Source: Pararhizobium sp. YC-54
Lineage (GTDB): Bacteria; Pseudomonadota; Alphaproteobacteria; Rhizobiales; Rhizobiaceae
Length of the DNA stretch: 64,000 nucleotides
NCBI RefSeq assembly: GCF_025847205.1
Contig: NZ_JAOYTH010000002.1
Span: 310,001 to 374,000 of the forward strand
Reading direction: 5' to 3'
Below the pieces are notes generated by a model, which was given only the letters and a program-made list of their open reading frames with translations, made no database searches and was not told where the DNA came from. The translations under genes and the position numbers were made by a program. This document shows positions 38,204 to 47,148 of this stretch, piece after piece; within the stretch, counting starts at the first letter, position 1; every line of letters starts with the position of its first letter.

Positions 38204-38920
38204 TCAGGCCGTCGTCGCTTTCTTCCAGACGCCTTCGCGCTCCAGAATTTTCGTGGCGGCCACCTGTTCGGCGGCGCGCTTGGACCGGTCGATGCCCGTT
38301 TCCGGCGCAATGCCCGGTATTTCCACCGTCACCGTGAAGCGCGGGTCGTGATCCGGGCCGGAGCGGTCGTCGATACGGTAGCTTGGCGTCACGCCGAACT
38401 TGGCGTGGGCCCATTCCTGCAATTCGGTCTTGGCGTCGCGCCGCGCACCATCGACCCGGCTTGCCCGCGCCGACCAGTGGCGCTGGATAAATCCGCGCGC
38501 GGCCTCAAGCCCGCCGTCGAGATAGATCGCCGCGATCAGCGACTCTACCACATCGGCGCGCACGTTGAGCATCGATTTTCCGGTGAGCTTCTTCACGTCG
38601 GCGCCGGTGCGAATGAAGAGGTGCAGCGACAGCGCATCGGCGACAAGCGCACAGCTGTCGGCACTGACGAGCTGGTTCAGGCGAACCGAAAGCTCGCCCT
38701 CGTCGGCGTCCTTGAAGGTGTCGAACAGCAGTTCGGCGACGCAGAGCCCGAGCACCCGATCGCCCAGAAACTCCAGCCGCTCATAATTGGAAGCCTTGGC
38801 GTTGCGGGCGCTGGCATGGGTCAGCGCCCGGTCGAGCCGTTCCTTCTGGACAAAGCTGTAGCCGATCGCAGCCTCGAGCCGCTGGCGGTCCTCGGTGTTC
38901 AGCGAACGGCCCTTGCTCAT
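38204..38920 (-). CDS. rnc: Ribonuclease III
   Basis: 238 aa. RNase III signature ERLEFLGDRVLGL (about 42-54), with the catalytic Asp/Glu and the second site ADVVESLIAAIYLDGG. The C-terminal dsRNA-binding domain spans about 160-228. Its ATG overlaps the lepB stop by 4 nt, which decides against the longer N terminus. Confidence 0.96.
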   Translation of the reverse strand: MSKGRSLNTEDRQRLEAAIGYSFVQKERLDRALTHASARNAKASNYERLEFLGDRVLGLCVAELLFDTFKDADEGELSVRLNQLVSADSCALVADALSLHLFIRTGADVKKLTGKSMLNVRADVVESLIAAIYLDGGLEAARGFIQRHWSARASRVDGARRDAKTELQEWAHAKFGVTPSYRIDDRSGPDHDPRFTVTVEIPGIAPETGIDRSKRAAEQVAATKILEREGVWKKATTA

Positions 38921-39663
38921 TCGACGCCCTTGAAAAGACGGTCGTAACGCAGGTTCGTCGGCCATTTCCAGATTTCACGGAACGAGGTGTCGTTGCCGAG
39001 CGAGAAGAAGATCATCGAGGCGCGGCCGATCAGGTTCTGCGCCGGCACGAAGCCGACGTCGAAACGGCTGTCGGCCGAGTTGTCGCGGTTGTCGCCCATC
39101 ATGAAGTAATGGCCTTCGGGAACGATGAATTCCCGCGTGTTGTCGCCACGCGAATCCGGAAACTGGTCGAGCGTGTCGAAGTTGACGCCATTGTCGAGCG
39201 TTTCGCGGAAAACCGGGACATCGGCGCCGGTGTCGTACTGGTCGTCGGCGCGGAAGGCGCCGTCCGGCACGCGTTCGACGGCCTTGTCGTTGACATAGAG
39301 AACGCTGTCGCGGACCTGGACCTTGTCGCCCGGCAGACCGATCAGGCGCTTGATGTAGTCAATGTCCGGGTTCGGCGGAAAGCGGAACACCACGACATCG
39401 CCGCGCTTGGGTTCGCTGGCAAAGATGCGGCCTTCAAACAGGTCGGGCGAGAACGGCAGGGAATATTTCGAATAGCCATAGGCAAACTTGTTGACGAAGA
39501 TATAGTCACCGACCAGCAGCGTCGGCATCATCGACCCCGACGGAATGGTGAAGGGCTGGAAGAACACCGTGCGGATCACCACGGCGAGCAGAAGCGCCTG
39601 GATGATGACCTTGACGTTCTCCCAAAGGCCGCTGCCCTGCTTCTTGTCGATATTTTCTGCCAC
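38917..39663 (-). CDS. lepB: Signal peptidase I
   Basis: 248 aa from GTG 39663, chosen for the AAGGAA directly upstream; a GTG 11 codons earlier is possible. One N-terminal TM (VIIQALLLAVVIRTVFF). Catalytic Ser in PSGSMMPTL (about 39) and Lys in YIKRLIGLPGD (about 105). GDNRDNSADSR is box E. Cleaves Sec/Tat signal peptides at the outer face of the inner membrane. Confidence 0.95.
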   Translation of the reverse strand: MAENIDKKQGSGLWENVKVIIQALLLAVVIRTVFFQPFTIPSGSMMPTLLVGDYIFVNKFAYGYSKYSLPFSPDLFEGRIFASEPKRGDVVVFRFPPNPDIDYIKRLIGLPGDKVQVRDSVLYVNDKAVERVPDGAFRADDQYDTGADVPVFRETLDNGVNFDTLDQFPDSRGDNTREFIVPEGHYFMMGDNRDNSADSRFDVGFVPAQNLIGRASMIFFSLGNDTSFREIWKWPTNLRYDRLFKGVE

Positions 39664-39847
39664 GCCACTTGTTCCTTGATCTGATCCCGCACGCACTGAA
39701 AAGCCGGCGGATATATTGCTTGGGTTCCGTATCCTGCCGGGTCATCCGATCGGAGGCTGCCTGACGCATAGCGCGGCGCCGTCCTTTCAGATGCACTTGA
39801 GCCCGGTTACACGGTCCATCTCATCCGGACATGCTCTAAACGCTTCC

Positions 39848-40255
39848 TCAATCTTGAGCAACGGGCAGAGCTTCAATTATGACGAAGGCCTGCGCCAGGG
39901 GAAAATCGTCGGTGATCGTCAGGTGAATGACGCCGCGATGGCCGGCCGGCAGCATTTCCGCAAGCCGCTCGGCAGCCCCGCCGGTCAGCTGCATGGTCGG
40001 CTTGCCGCCAGGCAGATTGACGACGCCCATATCCTTCCAGAAAACGCCCTGCGCCAATCCCGTGCCGAGAGCCTTGGAACAGGCTTCCTTTGCGGCAAAC
40101 CGCTTGGCATAGGATTCGGCGCGGTTCTTGCGGCCTTCCGATTTGCGGATTTCGATGTCGGTGAAACAGCGATGGCTGAAACGCTCGCCGAAACGTTCGA
40201 GCGAGCTTGCGATACGCCGGATGTCGATCAGGTCACTGCCGATGCCGATAATCAT
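39848..40255 (-). CDS. acpS: Holo-[acyl-carrier-protein] synthase
   Basis: 135 aa. Mg2+/CoA-binding [12 protein letters not shown] (about 4-15) and [14 protein letters not shown] (about 53-66) are complete. Transfers 4'-phosphopantetheine to ACP. First gene of the lepB-rnc-era direction, but separated from lepB by 184 nt that hold fragments resembling rhizobial repeats. pdxJ, the usual upstream neighbour, is not adjacent. Confidence 0.94.
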   Translation of the reverse strand: MIIGIGSDLIDIRRIASSLERFGERFSHRCFTDIEIRKSEGRKNRAESYAKRFAAKEACSKALGTGLAQGVFWKDMGVVNLPGGKPTMQLTGGAAERLAEMLPAGHRGVIHLTITDDFPLAQAFVIIEALPVAQD

Positions 40256-40332
40256 CGAAATGAAAATACCTTAGTGGGAGTTCAACAAGAGCAGACGGTC
40301 CGCTCTCTGCCAAGTTAAAAACATGTCAGGAA

Positions 40333-40899
40333 TCAAAGATCATCCGCCCATGCGACCGCACGCGCCCGCAGCCTGTCTTGACGGCGGGACTGGAACAGCC
40401 TGGCAGCATAGAAAGCCATGACATAGAAGGCGACAGCGCTTAAAGCAGCAAGCGGCACCGAACCGACCAGCATCGGCTTCAGCACGGGCTCCCAAAGATG
40501 GGAGAATTCAAGATGCTTCAAAAGATGGAGAATATCCTGACCGGCCATAGCGCCGTTTCCCTCTGTCCCAAGCATGATCAGGCCAACCTCGTAAGTCGCT
40601 GCCAGAATGAATGGGATGGTCAGGGGATTGGCGAGTGCCGTGGATATGCCGGCCGCGATCAGATTGCCCGACAGCAGATAGGCGAGAGCCAGCGCGATCA
40701 GAATGTGAAAGCCGATAAACGGAGTTGCCGAGGAGGCCGCACCGGCAGCAACGCCAAGTGCGATCGAATGCGGCGTCGATGACAGCCTGAGCACACGCAT
40801 CGACAGATAACGAAGCCCCCGCGAAAAACCCTTTCGCGGCCACAGGAACTCACGGAGCTTTCCCGACCAGGTTGCCGGCTTCTTGCGTCTGAACAACAT
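40333..40899 (-). CDS. DUF2062 membrane protein
   Basis: 188 aa from MLFRRKKP at 40899. A basic N terminus (FLWPRKGFSRGLRYLSMRV) is followed by the DUF2062 core SSTPHSIALGVAAGAASSATPFIGFHILIALALA, broken here at natural gaps, and three to four membrane segments. Family function unknown. The ribosome site is weak; the start was picked on family resemblance. Confidence 0.8.
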   Translation of the reverse strand: MLFRRKKPATWSGKLREFLWPRKGFSRGLRYLSMRVLRLSSTPHSIALGVAAGAASSATPFIGFHILIALALAYLLSGNLIAAGISTALANPLTIPFILAATYEVGLIMLGTEGNGAMAGQDILHLLKHLEFSHLWEPVLKPMLVGSVPLAALSAVAFYVMAFYAARLFQSRRQDRLRARAVAWADDL

Positions 40900-41094
40900 A
40901 GTGCTCTGATAGACGATGCGGATATGGCTGTTCAATGGCGCTCGCGCGAAAATCGGCTTTTACTGCCGGGAACCGCGTGCAGGCCTTGTGCCTGCGGCTG
41001 GTTGCGCGTCATGCGCAAAGAACGAACCCGCCATACGATATTTGCATAGGTCCCGGCAGCCTGCCGATGCAGGCAAGCCGGACAACAACGTGGC

Positions 41095-41247
41095 TTAGAA
41101 CGAGTTGCGGAACAGGCCGCGGTCGATCTGACGCTGGCGGTATTCCAGGTCGATCCGGTCGAGCGAACCGTTGAGATAGTTCAGTTCCCGGTCTTCGACA
41201 GACGGTACGCGCAGGGCGTTGGTGATTTTCTTCAGTTGCTTAAACAT
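41095..41247 (-). CDS. DUF3563 mini-protein
   Basis: 50 aa, highly charged, with the family pattern PSVEDRELNYLNGSLDRIDLE and RQIDRGLFRNS, here read in two pieces. AGAGG precedes the ATG by seven bases. The family is widespread in Alpha- and Betaproteobacteria and uncharacterised. Confidence 0.82.
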   Translation of the reverse strand: MFKQLKKITNALRVPSVEDRELNYLNGSLDRIDLEYRQRQIDRGLFRNSF

Positions 41248-41483
41248 GGTAAACCTCTTTTGTTTACCTCCCGACGCTGAAGATAGTGGAACCAGCCCTT
41301 CTTCACCAGAGCTACAAAAAGGCGGCAGCCATGCATGACATGCATGGCCTGCACCTTTCTGCCTCAGAGAATGCACAATCGGAGTGCAATTGCCGCAAGG
41401 CTATGCGCAATTGTGGCCGGGAGAGGCGAACCGCCGATTTCGAGCCCATATTCGAAAATCGTCGCAATGCCGCAAACGCGGCA

Positions 41484-43709
41484 TCACTCGAACACGCGCT
41501 TCACCGTGGAGACACTCGGCAGATCACGGATCTGGGTGATCAGGTGATTGAGCTGGCGCAGATCCCAGACCTCCAGATCCAGCTGGAATTCGCTGAAATC
41601 GGCAGCCACCTGCCCCATCGACAGGGTGCGGATGTTGATGTCGCTGGTGGCAATCGACTGGGCGATCTCGGCCAGCGTACCCGGCTCATTGAGCGCATTG
41701 ATCTGGATGCGCGCCATGAAGCGGGTATTGTTGGCCTCGTCCAGATCCCAGCGCACATCGATCCAGCGCTCGGATTCCTCGTCGAACTTCTGCAGGCTCG
41801 GCGACTGGATCGGATAAATGGTGATCCCCTTGTCCTTTTCCATGATGCCGACGATACGGTCGCCCGGCACGGCGCCGGACGCGCTGAAATGCACTTCGGC
41901 ATTGCCGGACAGGCCGCGAATCGGCAGAGCCTCGGGTCCCTCGCCTTCCAGAACGTCGAACATGTCCTTCGGACGGCCCGGCAGCTTGAAGACCATGCCG
42001 GCGGCGCTGCGCATGTTGAACCAGCCTTCGTCGGTGTTCGGCTTGACCGTGACGCGCTCGTCCTGGTGGTCGGGAAAGACAGCGCGCAAGACGTCGAGCG
42101 ACGACAGCTCGCCGCGCCCGACGGCGGCGATCGCGTCTTCGATTTCCTTATGGCCGAGCCGGTGCAGGACCGGCTTCATCGCCTCACGCGTAAAGGATTT
42201 TCCAGCCCGCTCGAACGTGCGCTCGAGGATGCGGTAGCCGAGGCCGGAATATTGCTTCCTGACGGCCGCGCGGGTGGCGCGGCGGATGGCGGCACGGGCC
42301 TTGCCGGTGACGACGATTTCCTCCCAGGCCGGCGGCGGCACCTGAATGCCGGAACGGACGATCTCGACTTCGTCGCCGTTGTTGAGCCGTGTGACCAGCG
42401 GCATGATCCGGCCGTTGATCTTGGCGCCGACGCAGGTATCGCCGATGTTGGTGTGAACGGCATAGGCAAAATCGATCGGCGTCGCACCGCGCGGCAGCGC
42501 GATCAGCTGGCCTTTCGGCGTGAAACAGAAAACCTGGTCCTGGAACAGTTCGAGCTTGGTATGTTCGAGGAATTCTTCCGGATTGTCGCCTTCCGCCAAA
42601 GATTCAATCGTCCGGCGCAGCCAGGAATAGGCATTCGACTTCGGCGACAGCTTGACCTCGCCAGCCAGCTCGGCGCTGTCCTTGTAGAGCGTGTGGGCGG
42701 CAATGCCGTATTCGGCGATCTCGTGCATCAGGCGCGTGCGAATCTGCAGTTCAATACGCTGGCGCGACGGACCGACGATGGTCGTGTGGATCGACTGGTA
42801 GTCGTTCTGCTTCGGCGTTGAGATATAGTCCTTGAACCGGCCCGGAACCACGCGCCAGCGCGTATGGACGATCCCCAGCGCCCGGTAGCAGTCCGGGATA
42901 TCGGCGACGATGATGCGGAAGCCCCAGACATCGGAGAGCTGTTCGAAGGACAACGACTTCGACTGCATCTTCTTGAAAACCGAATAGGGCTTCTTCTGCC
43001 GTCCCTTGACCAGCGTGCCCGTCAGGCCCCTGGCCTGAAGCAGTTCGTCCAGTTCGGCCTCGATCTTCTTGATCAGGCCTTCGTTGCGGGTCGAAAGCTC
43101 CTCAAGCCGCCGGGTGACCGTCTCAAAGGCTTCCGGGTTGATGTGGCGGAACGAGAGATTTTCCAGCTCCTCGCGCATGTCCTGCATGCCCATGCGGCCG
43201 GCAAGCGGCGCGTAGATATCCATCGTCTCTTCGGAAATCCGGGCGCGCTTTTCCGCCGACATGTGATCGAGCGTGCGCATATTGTGCAGCCGGTCGGCAA
43301 GCTTGACGAGCAGGACGCGCACATCGTCGGAAATCGCCAAGAGCAGCTTGCGCAGGTTTTCCGCCTGCTTGGCTTTCTTCGTTACCAGATCGAGCTTCTT
43401 GATCTTGGTCAGCCCTTCGACCAGCGCGCCGATGTCCTCGCCAAAAAGCTCGTCGATCTCGGCCCGGGTCGCCGTCGTGTCCTCGATCGTATCGTGCAGA
43501 AGGGCGACGGCGATGGTCGATTCATCGAGATGCATCTCGGTGAGGATCGCTGCGACTTCCAGAGGATGGGAGATATAGGGATCGCCGCTTGCCCGCTTCT
43601 GCTGACCATGTTTCTGCATGGCGTAAACATAGGCCTTGTTGAGAAGCGCTTCGTTTACATCGGGCTTGTATTTTTGAACGCGCTCAACGAGCTCGTATTG
43701 GCGCATCAT
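41484..43709 (-). CDS. rsh: Bifunctional (p)ppGpp synthetase/hydrolase (RelA/SpoT, Rsh)
   Basis: 741 aa. The HD hydrolase domain is intact: H at YISHPLEVA (about 46), HD in LLHDTIED (about 70), and RLHNMRTL (about 140). The synthetase domain carries FRIIV and DYISTPKQNDYQSIHTT (about 290-307). TGS (FAYAVHTNIGDTCVGAKING) and ACT domains complete the protein. A single Rsh is normal for rhizobia and controls the stringent response. Follows rpoZ on the same strand. Confidence 0.96.
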   Translation of the reverse strand: MMRQYELVERVQKYKPDVNEALLNKAYVYAMQKHGQQKRASGDPYISHPLEVAAILTEMHLDESTIAVALLHDTIEDTTATRAEIDELFGEDIGALVEGLTKIKKLDLVTKKAKQAENLRKLLLAISDDVRVLLVKLADRLHNMRTLDHMSAEKRARISEETMDIYAPLAGRMGMQDMREELENLSFRHINPEAFETVTRRLEELSTRNEGLIKKIEAELDELLQARGLTGTLVKGRQKKPYSVFKKMQSKSLSFEQLSDVWGFRIIVADIPDCYRALGIVHTRWRVVPGRFKDYISTPKQNDYQSIHTTIVGPSRQRIELQIRTRLMHEIAEYGIAAHTLYKDSAELAGEVKLSPKSNAYSWLRRTIESLAEGDNPEEFLEHTKLELFQDQVFCFTPKGQLIALPRGATPIDFAYAVHTNIGDTCVGAKINGRIMPLVTRLNNGDEVEIVRSGIQVPPPAWEEIVVTGKARAAIRRATRAAVRKQYSGLGYRILERTFERAGKSFTREAMKPVLHRLGHKEIEDAIAAVGRGELSSLDVLRAVFPDHQDERVTVKPNTDEGWFNMRSAAGMVFKLPGRPKDMFDVLEGEGPEALPIRGLSGNAEVHFSASGAVPGDRIVGIMEKDKGITIYPIQSPSLQKFDEESERWIDVRWDLDEANNTRFMARIQINALNEPGTLAEIAQSIATSDINIRTLSMGQVAADFSEFQLDLEVWDLRQLNHLITQIRDLPSVSTVKRVFE

Positions 43710-43867
43710 CCGCTAGGGACTCCAGGAGGGGATCCGGAAAACAAAAAGTGCGCCAATCATAGGAGTGGCGCACTGCTTTGCAAATACCGGGTTTGCGCGA
43801 ATTCTAAGCGAAAACGCGGCATTGCGTCAGAGCGTCGCACCCGGCATTGGCCGGGCACGCCATAGGC

Positions 43868-44275
43868 TCAATAGTCGTCGCTTTTTTCCGGCGGAACCAA
43901 GCCTTCGATACCGGCCAGCAGCTCTTCTTCCGACATGCGGTCGAAGGTGATCGGCTCCGGCTGATCGTCGTCCTCGGCCGTTTCAGCGAAGGTCGCAGCA
44001 GCATCGCCGCCGATCATCGAAGCCGGATCGGGCTCGGGCTCGTCGACTTCGACATGCTTCTGCAGCGAGTGGATCAGGTCTTCCTTGAGATCGCCCGGCG
44101 ACAGCGTTTCATCGGCGATTTCGCGCAAGGCCACGACCGGGTTCTTGTCGTTGTCGCGATCGATCGTGATCGCAGCGCCCTGCGAGATCAGGCGGGCACG
44201 GTGGCTTGCCAGAAGCACAAGCTCGAAACGGTTATCGACTTTGTCGATGCAATCTTCAACGGTGACGCGGGCCAT
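43868..44275 (-). CDS. rpoZ: RNA polymerase omega subunit
   Basis: 135 aa. [28 protein letters not shown], written here across the natural break at VDNR, is the conserved omega N terminus, and [12 protein letters not shown] (about 54-65) follows. The acidic C-terminal extension is usual for alphaproteobacteria. AAAGGACAGG lies just before the ATG. Upstream of rsh, the common rpoZ-rsh pairing. Confidence 0.95.
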   Translation of the reverse strand: MARVTVEDCIDKVDNRFELVLLASHRARLISQGAAITIDRDNDKNPVVALREIADETLSPGDLKEDLIHSLQKHVEVDEPEPDPASMIGGDAAATFAETAEDDDQPEPITFDRMSEEELLAGIEGLVPPEKSDDY

Positions 44276-44861
44276 TGCCTGTCCTTTGGATCTCAAGAGC
44301 GCAACTAAAATCACGGATGCCGAGCGACGGTCCGTTGCTGCGCCGATTAACAACACCGGAGCCCGTCCAGCCGTCGGCTTGACGGTATGCGCGGCTCCGA
44401 TTTCAGGAATTAACCTGCCCGATACAATCAAAACCACATAAATTCAAGTTTTTCCTGCATTGCGGAAAAAGATATCCAGAAATCTCGGCTGCGGCAGCGT
44501 TCGACATAAAAATGATATCCAGCAACCACTTCCAATCGATTGGCTTTGACATCCGCTTAAATGATGATTGAATATCGTTAAACCCTGATGAGCCATGGAG
44601 AAATAGACATCCGCGCGAACAGCGCTCCGTCCCACTCATCAGAAAAAAAATCTAAACAAAGCTGGATATTTCTTATTCTTAGCAAAAAACTGCGAGAAAT
44701 AGCTATTCCAAGCGGAATTTTCTTAGACTAAAGCGAACGTTGGCTTAGAAAGCTGGAATATGATGAGATCTTAATGTAATCGAATTATTCTGCCGCCGGG
44801 GACACTTATTGCTCGCTAAGGTTGAAAATTAAAAACATTGAGACAACAAAAAGGAATTACG
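44276..44861. other. AT-rich intergenic region between rpoZ and the NYN gene
   Basis: 586 nt between divergent genes. It is visibly richer in A/T than the rest of the window from about 44400 onward, with many poly-A and poly-T tracts. No ORF with a ribosome site, no tRNA cloverleaf and no clear terminator was found. It must hold two promoters and has room for a small RNA; I see no specific one. Confidence 0.5.
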
Positions 44862-45440
44862 ATGTTCGACCCACGCGAAAAAATCGCGCTCTTCATCGAT
44901 GGGGCCAATCTCTACGCCGCGTCGAAAAGCCTTGGTTTCGACATTGATTATCGCAAGCTTCTCAAAGCCTTCCAGAAGCGCGGCTACCTGCTTCGGGCGT
45001 ATTACTACACGGCGCTGATCGAGGACCAGGAATATTCATCGATCCGGCCGCTGATCGATTGGCTAGACTATAACGGTTACAAGGTTGTGACAAAGCCGGC
45101 CAAGGAGTTCACCGATTCCCTCGGGCGCCGGAAGATCAAGGGCAACATGGACATCGAACTGGCCATCGATGCGATGGAACAGTCCGAGACGGTGGATCAC
45201 CTGGTGATCTTTTCCGGCGACGGCGATTTCACCACACTGGTGGAAGCGCTGCAGCGCAAGGGACGCAAGGTCTCCGTCGTTTCGACCATGGCAACCCAGC
45301 CGCCGATGATCGCCGACGATCTGCGCCGGCAGGCCGACCACTTCATCGAGCTTGTCAGCCTGAAAGCCGAAGTCGGCCGCGACCCCTCGGAACGCTCGGT
45401 CCGGGTGACCGAGCCGGTCAGCGACGAATTCCACAACTGA
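44862..45440 (+). CDS. NYN-domain (LabA/DUF88-type) protein, putative RNase
   Basis: 192 aa from ATG 44862 with AAGGAAT upstream. PIN-like NYN fold: IALFIDGANLYAAS (about 8-21) with the first Asp, KGNMDIELAIDAME (about 90) and VIFSGDGDFTTLV (about 115) with the acidic metal ligands. Related proteins act on RNA. Divergent from rpoZ. Confidence 0.87.
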   Translation: MFDPREKIALFIDGANLYAASKSLGFDIDYRKLLKAFQKRGYLLRAYYYTALIEDQEYSSIRPLIDWLDYNGYKVVTKPAKEFTDSLGRRKIKGNMDIELAIDAMEQSETVDHLVIFSGDGDFTTLVEALQRKGRKVSVVSTMATQPPMIADDLRRQADHFIELVSLKAEVGRDPSERSVRVTEPVSDEFHN

Positions 45441-45500
45441 AATGAAAAGGACCGGCTGATCGCTGCCGGTTCTTTTTCGATTTAAACGCCGTTCAGCGAA

Positions 45501-45977
45501 TTAACGGTCCTTCAGCAACCGGCTCTTTTGCCGGTTCCAGTCGCGTTCCTTTTCGCTTTCACGCTTGTCGTGCAGCTTCTTGCCCTTGCCCAGCGCCAGC
45601 TCGAGCTTCGCCCTGCCTTGATCGTTGAAGTAGATCTTGAGCGGGATCAGCGTCATGCCGTCGCGATTGATCGCGCTTTGCAACCGGTGGGCCTCGCGCT
45701 TTGACAGCAGGAGCTTGCGGCGGCGGCGCGGCTCGTGGTTGAACCGGTTGGCCTGCAGATATTCCGGCAGATAGGAATTGATCAGCCACATCTCGCCGCC
45801 CTCGTCGGTGGCATAGGATTCGGCGATATTGGCCTTGCCTTCGCGCAGCGACTTGACCTCGGTGCCGGTCAGAACCAGACCGGCCTCGTAGGTATCGATG
45901 ATCTCGTAGTTGAAGCGGGCCTTCCGGTTCTCCGCGACAATTTTCTTGACCACGCGCTGGCTGCCCTTCGGTGCCAT
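45501..45977 (-). CDS. smpB: SsrA-binding protein SmpB
   Basis: 158 aa. Start motif [27 protein letters not shown] (about 17-43, two halves), then AESYA, LPEYL and the basic C-terminal tail [17 protein letters not shown]. Delivers tmRNA to stalled ribosomes. Its ATG overlaps the dapA stop by one base. No ssrA gene recognised in the window. Confidence 0.96.
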   Translation of the reverse strand: MAPKGSQRVVKKIVAENRKARFNYEIIDTYEAGLVLTGTEVKSLREGKANIAESYATDEGGEMWLINSYLPEYLQANRFNHEPRRRRKLLLSKREAHRLQSAINRDGMTLIPLKIYFNDQGRAKLELALGKGKKLHDKRESEKERDWNRQKSRLLKDR

Positions 45978-46861
45978 CAGTTCATCAGCCCCGCATGGCG
46001 CAGGGCTGCGTCGATGGCTGCCTCGGTTGCCGGCTCGAGCGTCGACAACAGCGGCGAACGCACGGTGCGGTTCATCTGGCGCAGGCGGCCCAGCGCATAT
46101 TTCGCGCCGCAGAGGCCCGGCTCCATGAAGATCGCCTTATGCAGCGGCATCAGCTTGTCCTGATAGTCGAGCGCCTTGGCGTAATCGCCGGCAAGCGTTG
46201 CTTCCTGGAACTCGGCACAGAGGCGCGGCGCCACGTTGGCGGTGACGGAGATGCAGCCAACGCCACCATGCGCATTGAAGCCAAGCGCCGTCGCATCCTC
46301 ACCCGAAAGCTGGACAAAGCCCGCGCCGCAGGCCATCCGCTGCTCGGAGACGCGTTCGATCTTGCCGGTTGCATCCTTGACGCCGATGATCGACGGATAG
46401 GCCTTGTGCAGGGCAGCCATCGTCTCAACGCTCATATCCACGACGGAACGGCCGGGAATATTGTAGATGACGATCGGCAGCTTCACACTCTCGGCAATCG
46501 CCGCGTAGTGCGCGAAAAGACCCTTCTGGGTCGGCTTGTTGTAATAGGGCGTGACGACCAGGACGGCATCGGCGCCAGCCTTTTCGGCGTGCTGGGCCAG
46601 TTCGATCGCCTCGGTGGTGTTGTTGGAGCCGGCGCCTGCGATCACCGGCACGCGCTTTGCCGCGGTCTCGATGCACAGTTCCACCACGCGTTTATGCTCG
46701 GCATGCGACAGGGTCGGCGATTCACCGGTGGTGCCAACCGGCACCAGACCGTGACTGCCTTCGCTGATCTGCCATTCGACATGCGCGGCAAAACTATCCG
46801 TATCCACGGCTCCGGAAGCAGTGAACGGGGTGACGAGAGCGGGAATGGATCCCTTGAACAT
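45977..46861 (-). CDS. dapA: 4-hydroxy-tetrahydrodipicolinate synthase
   Basis: 294 aa. [14 protein letters not shown] (about 43-56) and the Schiff-base Lys in GVKDATG (about 161) are present, with Tyr in VIYNIPGRS (about 133). First step of the lysine/DAP branch. Transcribed ahead of smpB with a one-base overlap. Confidence 0.96.
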   Translation of the reverse strand: MFKGSIPALVTPFTASGAVDTDSFAAHVEWQISEGSHGLVPVGTTGESPTLSHAEHKRVVELCIETAAKRVPVIAGAGSNNTTEAIELAQHAEKAGADAVLVVTPYYNKPTQKGLFAHYAAIAESVKLPIVIYNIPGRSVVDMSVETMAALHKAYPSIIGVKDATGKIERVSEQRMACGAGFVQLSGEDATALGFNAHGGVGCISVTANVAPRLCAEFQEATLAGDYAKALDYQDKLMPLHKAIFMEPGLCGAKYALGRLRQMNRTVRSPLLSTLEPATEAAIDAALRHAGLMN

Positions 46862-47148
46862 GCACGACTCCTGACGGCCCGGGAGCTTGAAACCAACCCA
46901 CGCTTTAGCCGCATTTCATGGTTAGAAAACTGGCGCACCATAATCATGTGAGGTGCCTGCGGCAAGCACTCTATCGCGCCATTCGTTGCCGGTTCCCGTC
47001 TATTACGCCGGTATCAATGGCGGTTTTACGTATTTCAGGACCCGACCGGCCGCCGGCATGGACGCGCCGGAATTTATGGGATTGAATGAAAACGGGTAAC
47101 CTTTCGTTAGCAATTGCATCGCCAAATGAGAGACTGTCGCGGGGAAGC

